Part shown: piece after piece, positions 10,989-22,900 of the stretch
Position numbering within the stretch: the stretch's first letter is position 1
How the letters are laid out: every line of letters begins with the position of its first letter
Assembly: GCF_026151205.1 (NCBI RefSeq)
Contig: NC_087075.1
Span: 3,632,359-3,696,358, forward strand
DNA length: 64,000 nucleotides
Reading direction: 5' to 3'
DNA from: Bolinopsis microptera
Lineage: Eukaryota > Ctenophora > Tentaculata > Lobata > Bolinopsidae
Program-made: the position numbers and the translations under genes
The notes under the pieces: generated by a model
Told to the model about the DNA's origin: nothing
What the model saw: the letters and a program-made list of their open reading frames with translations, nothing else
Database searches by the model: none

Positions 10989-13900
10989 CTGGAGTGTTGC
11001 AAATTTAGTGAAAATTATTATACTGCTGACTCTTGCTGTTGCATTATTGTCAATGTAAAGTCACAAGTTTCTATTTTCACGAACAGATCAATATGTCATG
11101 ATTTAGGATGAAACAACCAGTAGATATTGAATCTGGTTCGTGATATGACGTGTTAGTGTTACATACCTTTGATTGCTAGAGTGGTCACGGTTCCAGAAAC
11201 GGTCGCTGTTCCGTAGTCCGCGACACACGTGTAGGAACCTGGAAAGCGAGGTTTTGAAGCTCTAAATAAATATAAGTTTAATTGGAGAACACCATTCACC
11301 TCAATTGATTTAAATTACCACAACTAATTACTTCAATTAATTACTTCAATAAATTACTTCAATTTTGTTATTAAACATTACATTACATGGTCCACTAATA
11401 AATATTGTAACAGTTAATAATCACCTGCGTCACTAGTTTGGGGAGATACTATTTTGAGGTAGTGGTTAGGTGCGGAAGAGGATTTTTCGTAACCAGAGTT
11501 AGCTGTAGTGTCCACAAGGATGTTGTCTTTAGACCACGTGATCTGATGAAAAGATAGGCTTAGCACGTGATAAGATAAACACGTGATAGGCTTAGCACGT
11601 GATAAGATGAGCACGTGATAAGATAAACACGTGATAATATACACATTAAACACGTGATAAGATAAGCACGTGATAAGATAAGCACGTGATAAGATAAGCA
11701 CGTGATAAGATAAGCACGTGATAAGATAAGCACGTGATAAGATAAGCACGTGATAAGATAAGCACGTGATAAGATAAGCACGTGATAAGATAAGCACGTG
11801 ATAAGATAAGCACGTGATAAGTTGAACACGTGATAAGATAAGCACGTGATAAGATCTAAGATGGCAAGTACGTACGGTACGTACCTTTAAAAATAGCTGT
11901 ACGGTACGTACTTTTAAACTTGGGCTGAAAGGTACAATGCTTGCAATTGCAAAAAGATGCACAAAAACCACGTTCACACGACAACTTTCATGGAAGCTGA
12001 ATTCGCTCATCGCTGCATTTCAATTTATACCATTAGATTTAGAGCCGTTGTACAAGAATGTTCCAGAAGCAAGAAGGGTTGGACCATGTGACATTGGATT
12101 TGGCGCTTTGAATTATGTTGGTTGAAAAAGTTGGCAGATGTTGTTTACGCGATTTTTAGCGCATCCTCATTAATGTGTGAAACTAACTTTAGAGACTACG
12201 AATATCTTATTATATGAATATCTTATTATATGAATTGTTATACCTTCTGTATAACAAGTTTTAACTTCTTAACTTTAAGCTTAACCACGCTCTCCTATAG
12301 TTCAACTGATTAACAGAAGATCACTTTAACAACGAAGTAATACAGCCGTCAACTCAGTGGCTGATTACTAACACAGTCAACGCGTCCACGACTAGGAGCA
12401 GGACACATCGCCTGGACACCGGACACCACTCTTATCCCAGCACATCTGCACCATGCAACGTGACGTCACAGCAACATCGCAATACGTGTCTAAGCAGACT
12501 TCAGCAAGGAGGGTCACTTCGATTCTAGCACGGGAGATTTGCCACGGACTTTACTGAGTTACTGAATAGACTCTTTACTCCCATCTTTATCGTCTTGATA
12601 TTATACTAATTGTCAACGTTACTTTTATTCGTATTTTATCCAACTGTTTTAATTGTTCAACGTTAGACAGGACCTAAAACTAATAGCCTATAAACGGGTA
12701 ATTTATAATAAGTGGAGCCTGATCCAAAAAAGAACAACTGATCCAGAGGAGAACAAGTAGACATGTCTAAGGAACAACTTCTTCAACAACTCAAAACCAT
12801 CATCGACGAAGCAGGTGAGAACGCTACTCTTATTAAACAAGAGGCTGTAGATTTATTAGATTTACAAGCACAGATTACTCAAACTGCAGCCCAAACCAAC
12901 GGTGCTCAGCCAGGTTTAACAGAGGCACTAGCAAGATTAAAAATTTCACAATCAACGAAAATGCCCAAATTTGTCAAAACAGACAACTTCTCAAGATATT
13001 GTGAACGATTCCAAGAATACGTTTACATAGCAAAAATCAACGATCCAAACCTTAACATGTTTTTTCTACAAAATTTGGACGATGAAACTTATTCACAATT
13101 AAGAAATGTAGAACTTACCAACGAACAAAAAGTTAATGCTCAACTTTTCTGTCCAATTTACAAGCGAGCAATCTACGCGGACATGTCCATCTCACTCAAA
13201 AACGAAGTGATGGAATGTCGTCAAAAAGTTGACGAAAACATTGCGGATTACGCATTTCGTCTCAGAGAAAAAGCAATGATTGCATATCCTAACACGCAAG
13301 ATGCTGAAGAAAATTGTCTAATAGCATTCCTACGGGGAGTTAAAGATCCTCAAATGAGGAGAAAACTTAATGAAGCATCATCTTTATCAACGTTCAAAAA
13401 TGCAATAACCCTAGCAAAACGCTTAGAAAAAGTCAACGAAATGCTCAACGAGGAACCGGAGGTAAATTCGATTCTTAAAGAGTCAACTTACTCGTTCAAA
13501 CCGGAAAGAGAAAAACCTGATTATCCACGAAATGAGTCTTATAATATTCAACGATATAGTAAATCGGAGTCTCCCAATAGAGCCTCAAACTCCGATTATC
13601 ATCAACAGAGAGACAGATCTTCGTCAAGAGACCACAATAGATCTCGACCCAGAGATAGGGATAGCAATCAAGGAAATCAACGAAGTGACAACTATGACAG
13701 ATCTCGTAGGAGATCGTCGTCACGTGACTCCAGTAGATATAGGTCTAATACTACTGGTCGATTCAACGATAGACGAGGTAGATCCAGGACTCCGGAATAT
13801 AAAAGGTATAATTATCGCAGTGATTATAATAACAACGATAATTACAGACGAAATAACCGTTATGGAAACAATTTCCATCGTAACGTAACTTGTTATAACT

Positions 13901-16900
13901 GTAAACAACAAGGTCATATTCAACGAAACTGTTCTTATAATACAGTAAATCATTTTGTAAGTCAACGTCCACCAATGCAAAATTGCGAACAGTTCCAACA
14001 ATATGGAAGGAATTTCCCTCCGTCTAATCCTGATACACAACAACATGTCTCTAGGAGTAATCAGATTCCAACTGACCAATCAACGATACAAAATCACAAC
14101 GGTTTAAACTAAAAAGGGGTTGTGAATTCTCTCATTTCAACGAAAATATTGCCTCTAATAACAATAGAAGTAACTATTTACAACCTCGATTAAACCCCTA
14201 TAACCAAATTATTGTCAACGGATATTGTGAAAATACTATGTGCAACGTTTTAGTGGACACAGGTGCAACAATCAGCTTAGTGTCTAGTAGAATAATCTAC
14301 TTAATGAATCTGGAACTTAACATCAATAAACTCATAGCAGGATTAGGTAAGAAGATCATCCCTATGAGAGGGGAGATAGTCCTGTCCCTCCAACTGGGTA
14401 AAGCTAGTCAACGACACATATTTGTAGTTAGTGATAATCTTGATTCTGAGATCTTGATGGGTATGGATCTCATGAAGAAATTCAACATGTGTATCAACGT
14501 ACCACATAAATTGATTCAAATGCCCCATAACAACAACGTTACCTTCATTAACAAACCTGTTGCTATAAAATCTAGAATGAAAATAAGATGCAACAGAACC
14601 ATTAAAATACCAGCTAAAACAGCTTGCTACGTCAACGGCAAGATCCCTGTTTGTAATACCACGACAAACTATGAGGGAATTATAGAACCTTACAAGAAAT
14701 TAGCCGAATCAAATGGCATTTTTGTTACTGGGTCTATATCTTATTCTAACAAGAACTTAGTACCCATACACTGTATCAACCCAATGCCCTGGGAAGTAAC
14801 AGTCTACAAAAATCAACTGTTGGCATTTATTGAACCATTTCAACCTTTTGGTTCAATTCAAGAAGCACATGTTATTAAGAAAGCTACTGATTTCTACGAT
14901 GCTTCTATCAACGTTCCGAGACTATCAACAGCTGAACCCGTTGAAGTTACACGGGAAAAAGGAAAATGGGATAATCCCGAAAATTTAATCAAACAACTGA
15001 AAATTGACAAAATAGATGTTTCTGAAAATTACAGAAACGAGCTTAAGTCCTTAATAACGGAATTTAGTCACTGCTTTTCCAGAGACAAATTCGATCTAGG
15101 ATGCGCTTCATTCTACGAAGCAAGGCTTACTCTCAAAAGAGACTTTACTCCTAAATGGGTACCAACGCGCCAAACATCTTATAAGATGCAACCATTTATG
15201 GATCAACAGATAGAGAACTTAGAAAAATCTGGTCAAATATCTAAATGCAGATTCTCTATATGGAATCTTCCTGTCTTCTTAGCAGTCAAACCAAATTCTA
15301 AATCAACGGCCAATCCTCACAGATTAACTCTCAGGTCATTAAGGATAATTACGAATTACCTCGTATTAACAACATCCTCGACAAAATGACAGAAGGTAAA
15401 TTCTGGTCAAATTTTGATCTAACCTCCAGTTTTACTCAAATTGGTTTAGAGCAAAATTCACGCCACTTAACGGCATTCACATACAATCAACGACGCTATA
15501 TGTTTAACAGAATGATCCAGGGTGCTATCAACTCATCTGCGGAATTTTCCCGCGCAATGGGACTCTTGTTCGAATCAACGCCTTTCTCGTCATTATGCTT
15601 CTTTATCGACGATTTGCTTATGGCATCTAACACTGAGAGAGAACACATCAAACGGCTAAGATTTATGTTTCAACGATTAGAATGGGGTAATCTCAAATGT
15701 AATCCCAATAAAACAAATCTCATGGCCAGAGAGGTCAATTTTGTCGGACACACTCTCAGTGAAAAAGGGTTACAAGTTTCGGACGACAAAATTCAAGCTA
15801 TTAAAAAGCTGCCTCCTCCCATCAACGTTAAGTCTTTACAGAGCTTTCTAGGTATGTTAAACTATCACAGAAATCATATTCAACATTTCGCTCAAACTGC
15901 CGCTCCATTATACAACCTGCTGCAGAAAAACGCCCCATTTAACTGGGACGATTCTTGTCACGAAAGTTGGTCTAAACTTCGTACTGCTTTAATGACAGCT
16001 CCCATATTAGGTATTGTCGATTATACTGACAAATATCAATCATACATAGTAACTATCGACAGCAGCAAAGCTGGACATGGTGCTACGTTAACTCAGTGGG
16101 ATGGTAATCAACGTAGAATAGTTGCTTATTTCAGTAAAAGCGTACCAAAGCATCAACAGAAATTGGGCGCTACTAAACTTGAAATGTTAGGATTGCTAGC
16201 CGCATTAAAACATTGGCGAATCCTCTTGCACGCAACGCCCTTTATAGTAAAAACAGATTGTGTTGCTCTGCTTTCATTACAATCTATTTTTCATAAGGAA
16301 AATTCTTATATGCAACGACGCTTAGCTATGCTTGCAGGTTTCACTTTTAAAATTCAACATATAAGTGGAAAAAGTGAAGAGATCAAAATAAGTGATTATC
16401 TTTCTCGTTGGGGACCGTTTGAAGTGAAGTCAACTAATGCTCAAACTCAAACCCGTAATACCAACGTCACTGCAAAAAGAAAAAAAAAAAATGCGTTTTT
16501 GACAATAAAATCAACGATTTTAATGCCAAAAATCTGGCAGGTGTAGTCTCACAAGGCACACAAACATCAGAAATCAGTAAAATCAATGACTCTGATATGC
16601 TCAATTATAATGAGGATAATATTTGTCAGACGAACAAATACGGCTTTGGCGACTCATGTGTGAGTTCAACTGATGAAGAATCATCAGAATCAGATGAGCT
16701 TGATTCAACCAAGCTGCACAACGTACTACTTCAAAGTATTGAAAAAGAAACAACGCCAATTACCTTAGATGACGTACGCAGTGAGTACTTCAACGACAAA
16801 ATATTGCTTGAGGTTATTGATTGGGTAAAAATCAACAAAAAACCAATTAACATTGACTCTCGCAGCTCTCATTGTGAAACATTCCATTATTGGAAAAATT

Positions 16901-19900
16901 TCAATCAACTCACATTCAACAATGGAATATTGTACATCAATAGAATCAACGCTAATTCCAAGAAAACCACTAAAATTATTGTGTTACCTTACACATTAAT
17001 AGAACGGGTACTCTACTCGTATCATAACACAATTTCAAATTGTCATCCTGGAGCTGAAAACTCCTATGAATTGTGCATCAAACGATTCTACTTTTACAAA
17101 ATGCGTAAAGAATTTGAATTGTGGGTCAACGCATGCTTAGTGTGTAACAGAACCAAACAAGCACAAGCACTTCGAAGGGCACCTCTACGGCCTATAATTT
17201 ATAACCACCCTTTTCAAGCTATTTCCATTGATCACTTGGAAGTATCTAAAACGCCTACTCCACGAGGCATAACAGCCCTATTAAATATCACTGATATGTT
17301 CACCGGTTATTTAGTTTGTATCCCAGTTAAGTCACAAAAGGCTGAAGTCACGATACAGAAAATTATTGAACATTGGATATTGCGATTTGGCATGTTTAAC
17401 AACCTTCACCACGATTAAGGTGCAGGATTCACCAGTAAACTGTTTCAGGCCATTCTCAAAGTGTTTAACATTAAAGATAAGCCAGGCTCTAGTTTCAGTT
17501 CTAAAACTCAAGGCAAGATTGAAAGTATGAATCGACGACTGAACATTGCCTTTCGTTCAACTTTGTCTGATAAGGACTTTAAAAACTACGACTTGTACGC
17601 TAAGTACATTACCTTTGTGCTCAACGCGCTGAAATCCTCCAGAACAGGTCATTCGGCATATTACTTAGTCCACGGTCATGAGCTTATCATGCCTAGGGAT
17701 CTGTTTATCAACGACAACAGATTAGAGAAACTCCAATCTGAAATGGATGTTTCTAAGGAGGAAAATTATGCTTACCAACTTTATAAGCAAGTCCGTGACG
17801 TAACCAGATCCGTCATAGCCAGCACTAAACAACGAGTCCAATATATGGCTACTCAGTATGACAAAAAAGTTAAGGGTCCATTCTTTGAAGAAGGGCAGTA
17901 CTGTTTCCTACTTGTCAACGTACCAAAGCACAAATATAGTGAACGCTGGACCGGTCCTTACCTTATAACCCATAAAATTAACAATTGGAATTATATTATT
18001 CAAGTCAACGGAATAGAAAAAGTAGTAAATATCGAGAAATTAAAACACTACAAAATCTCTAAATATTCAAATATCGACGGTGAACTAGAGAAGAATTTAT
18101 CAACAGGAAATTCTAACAATAAACCATCAACTTCAATTTCCAATCACAAACCTTCTGATCCCAAGGAGGACAGCGAAAGTGATGATGACATCATCATATC
18201 TATTGATATTCCATTATCAACGAACACTAAACTTGATACATATAACAGTTCAAGTCAAGCTATAAACAATAATGAAGGGAAGACAGATCAAAACACTGTC
18301 TCCAACCAATGTATCACTTCTACTGGTACTCCTATTATAAATGTCGATCAACAGGAGGTACAAATGCCTTCTCCTTCGAATAGTTTGGAACCCAGAGTTA
18401 CACCTATTCCAGTAGGTGAGTTAAACAACGATAGTAGTGCAGTTTCAACGCCTGCTAGTTCTATCAACGAGTCAGAAAATGAAGATGATGACCAAGAAGC
18501 ATTCTATGATGCTAGCACATCTTTGCTTGGTAATGAACAGCCAGACAATCAACCGAGTGGTAGTGGCAGGAATCTAACTCTGCCGGATATAGATAAACAC
18601 GGGAAGAAAAAGGGTGTTAAAGTTCCCTTAGCTTCCAGAGAACTCAGCAGATCAGAAGTACAAGAAGATCTGACTGCGGATCACAGGTCTAATGCTCGTT
18701 ATGGCTTAAGACCTAGGGTAACTGGGGTGAAGAAATATGGATTTAGTTCACCAGTTAAAACCCTAAAAAAGAAGATAACCAAAACGAAATCTTCTAAGAA
18801 GTGACGTAGGTTACTCACGAGTTTGACTTTATCAACGTGTCAATAACGCCTGACTCGAGTTAAAAGGCTCAACATTAAGTCAGATGGTTTTATCATACCT
18901 CACGTGCTTTAGGCACTTATAGTCTGCTTGTTAGTACTTCGTAGTCACTTGTTTGCTTTGCTCGAACTGAAGGTAACTTCAATTGTGATTTAGATTTTAC
19001 TAGTACTAACTTGCTACTTCATTCAGCTATATGGATGTTAGTATTTTCGGTGTTACTAACATATTGTTACGGCAACTCTTATGGTAAATTTTGGGATCCG
19101 CGGGGTTCCTCTGAAGACTTGGTTATCACCTGGGTCTTAAAGCTGAATAAATTGGTATGATAACTTTGATGCAGGTTCACACTATGATTAGTGTTCTAAA
19201 TTTTTGCCCGATTTTCTGCTAGCACAGTGCAGCACGCAGGAATAATATTTTAGGACTCCAAGCCGGGGAGGCTAAACGAACTTCCCCTAATGTTCAACGT
19301 AAACCGATTCGCACGGTTAATCTTACGGCATATTCAACGCCTTTTAATTTTATTTACTCAACCGAAATTTCCCAAGTATTCGGGAATATAGGTGAGATAA
19401 CACTTCGCTAAACAGTCTTATCACCCCTGTTATCAACCAGTATCACTCCAACAGCTGGTCAACGAGTCTAACCATATTAACTTTGGGTGCATTGCATGGT
19501 TAATAATCTTACAAATCAACGTAAAAACACTTCAAGTGCAACGGTTATCGGCCGAATTTGTTGAGTTATCAAATCAACGTACAGATAAACGCAACACCAG
19601 TCATGAAACTACCCCATCCAACTCAAAGGGGGCTTCTACTTATCGAATTATCTTATCTCAACGAAGTGCTCTTCTACGCAACCTTCAGCTAACCTATGCA
19701 TTACGAGTTTAACAATCACGTGAAGCCGGGGTCCTCCTTACCAACGAATTACGACTCACTTCACATTTCACTCGTTTTATGTCAACGTACTTTTACACAC
19801 TAGTATAGCCACTTGCTTACTTTACTTCTTTTCTACGCAGTAATGTTATTTCACTTACACTTGCTTCTCATTAGCATTATTCAACTTATTATCACTTTCT

Positions 19901-22900
19901 ATGTTACGATAATCTATTCTATCTGTTTAGAGTATGTCCGTATCAGACAGCATTATTGATAATGTTACACCTGATCTTTTAAATGTTGATTCAACGCCCA
20001 ACTCTTTGGACTACTCTACCACAATTAACAGGGAGGTTAAAAATCTTGATATCTATATTACGGAGAACATTTTAACTGTTTCCAACGACATGATCAACGA
20101 TTGTCAATTGAGCTTAACTCATTCAAACCTTAATCAACCTGATATTATCAACGATATTAGCATCACGCTAAACAATTCTGACTCAGAAATCCCATATCCA
20201 GGAAAAGTTGCCATTCCTAACAGGAGTCAAGTCAACGCACATTCTCATCAACGCCATATGAGCCCTGTCTGCCAGGGACAAAAGGAAATCGCGGCATGTA
20301 CGGAATCGCGATTTTTCCCATTATTTGCGAAAAATTTTATGTATAGTTTAATATACCGCGAAATGTAATTCGCGGTATCGCGATTTTTGGCCAAAATTAC
20401 CGCGAAATCCTTTTGTCCCTGCTGTCTGCTGGTTTAACATTCAGGATGACTAAGATACTCTACTCTACGTCCTTCTACTAGTATTCAACTGTACATGAAT
20501 ATGTACTAGTTACTTGAAGTACTCTTTTTCATTTCATCTTTCAATGTAAATCTTTTATCTTCTTCTTTCAACGTTTTGGTAGAGAGGATTTGTTATACCT
20601 TCTGTATAACAAGTTTAAACTTCTTCTTTCAACGTTTTGGTAGAGAGGATTTGTTATACCTTTTGTATAACAAGTTTTAACTTCTTAACTTTAAGCTTAA
20701 CCACGCTCTCCTATAGTTCAACTGATTAACAGAAGATCACTTTAACAACGAAGTAATACAGCCGTCAACTCAGTGGCTGATTACTAACACAGTCAACGCG
20801 TCCACGACTAGGAGCAGGACACATCGCCTGGACACCGGACACCACTCTTATCCCAGCACATCTGCACCATGCAACGTGACGTCACAGCAACATCGCAATA
20901 CGTGTCTAAGCAGACTTCAGCAAGGAGGGTCACTTCGATTCTAGCACGGGAGATTTGCCACGGACTTTACTGAGTTACTGAATAGACTCTTTACTCCCAT
21001 CTTTATCGTCTTGATATTATACTAATTGTCAACGTTACTTTTATTCGTATTTTATCCAACTGTTTTAATTGTTCAACGTTAGACAGGACCTAAAACTAAT
21101 AGCCTATAAACGGGTCATTTATAATAAGAAGCCTCAGCTTGCTGAAAAAAGAGTACTTATTTACTCCAATAAGCACATTATAATGTGATACTGATTTTAT
21201 CTGTCACTGTCCATTTTTATCTCTCACTGTTAATTTACTATCTTAATAATTCATGTTCCTCTTCGACTAATACCTCAAATAAAATTATGATAATACTATT
21301 ACTAAAGGAACATTGCAAGTACTCCACTAACTTTGAAAAAAGTTTCATTTTTTTCCCAAAAAAGTCTGTACCCTATAGGGCCTGTATGGTACGTACCTTT
21401 AAAAGTAGCTGTACCGTACGTACTTAAAGCCCTGTACCGTACGTACTTGCCATCTTAGGATAAGATAAACACGAGATAAGATAAACACGTGATAAGTTGA
21501 ACTGAGGTTATTGATAACAATGAGTATGCACTAACCGAGGTGGGGGTATAAGAGAATGCACATGAGAGGGTTAGGGCAACTCCGTCATACCCGTTGGGGG
21601 TAGCTGTGGCGGCACCAGTGTTCGCTGGGCAATATTGTGTTATTAATTAAATGAATTATAGTAATAAGTACCAAAACAATATCAAATCGAATTCTAAAGT
21701 TGGAGATAACAACCCAGACATTGGACTGATATAATAAACACAGCGTGTAAACTAATTAACCTAATAAATTAACCTAATTAATTAAACCAATAACCAGTTA
21801 CCCACCGAGTATGTTGATAGAAGCCGGACTACTAGTGACTATATTACTCCCTCCAACCACAGCTAGTGAGCTGTACTCTACTGCGCACACAAAGCTCTCG
21901 TCAGTGGTGGCTGTACGTGACAAGGTCTTTGTGGCGATGAAGTTAGTTGTAGTTATCGAGCTGACTGTGTAGTCTCCCCCACTGGTCAGAGCAGCTGGTG
22001 TAGTTCGGATATGTTATATCTTTCATGTTTTCAAGAAATATCGTTAGATTATATCTGCATTATAATTGGTATTTCTTGGTATTATATTGATTTAACTGCT
22101 TTATGGTTACTAGCAGGAATTACCCGTCTAACCCTAAAACATGGTGTCAAGACTCAAGCTCTAAAATCATTATTCCTTGGCCAATTTTTTATTTTTTCAT
22201 GCTGATTCGGAGGCCATTAAAGCATTTGAGCCAGTCAAAAAAGATAGCATGCTCAAAAAATGTTACAACTAACTATTAAGGTTGGCTGAGAGGTAGAAGT
22301 TAATATCTGCAGTGTAATCAGTAGGACTGGAGGCAGAGCAGGTGAAGGTCACTGAAACACCAGCGATTGTGTTCACGTCAGATGGCGCTTTGGTTATCTC
22401 TGAAATATGCAACTGGTTGGGGGGGGGGGGGGGGTCCAACCCGATCAATTCCGATAATTCCGATCCCGATTTTGGCCTCATCAACCCTCATATCGGAAAA
22501 ATCGGGAAAATTTAAATCTTCCCTCTGAGGTTTCTAGGCGATATAGGTAGCTATTTCTGTACTTAAATATGACAAGAAATCGATTGGTGGTGGTCCCAGA
22601 ACCCCAAAATGGTATCTTGTTCCAAACAAGAATCGTTTCGTCCGAAAAACAACACAATGTCGTACCAACTCTTGTTTGACAGAAACATCCACCCCGGTCC
22701 ACAATTGAAAGAGGTACGGTTGGTAATAACAATCGTAACAAATAGCGAACGCTTTAGTAACTTTTGATTTAAATTGTCTCCACAATTTGTAACAGGCTAT
22801 CTGCAGAAATGGGTAGCACGGTTAATGACTATGGTCCTTTCTCAAACTTCCAATCCTCAGTTAGATACAAAGAATAGTCTACACAATTTTCAATAACATT

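Larger units (their letters stand above)
11856..21458. mobile_element. hAT-like TIR element split by the LTR retrotransposon
   Basis: Terminal inverted repeats CTAAGATGGCAAGTACGTAC(GGTAC) at 11856-11880 and, inverted, at 21434-21458. GATAAGAT flanks both ends (11848-11855 and 21459-21466), consistent with an 8-bp target duplication, although the surrounding satellite contains this octamer in every unit. Subterminal copies of ACGTACGGTAC occur at both ends. Without the retrotransposon the element would be ~0.7 kb (11856-12235 plus 21129-21458). A 62-codon frame at 11937-12125 is unrecognised. No transposase seen. Confidence 0.75.

Noticed and set aside
19934-20368. Envelope gene of the retrotransposon
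   Set aside because: No signal peptide, membrane segment or cysteine pattern, and the 3' part is MITE sequence.
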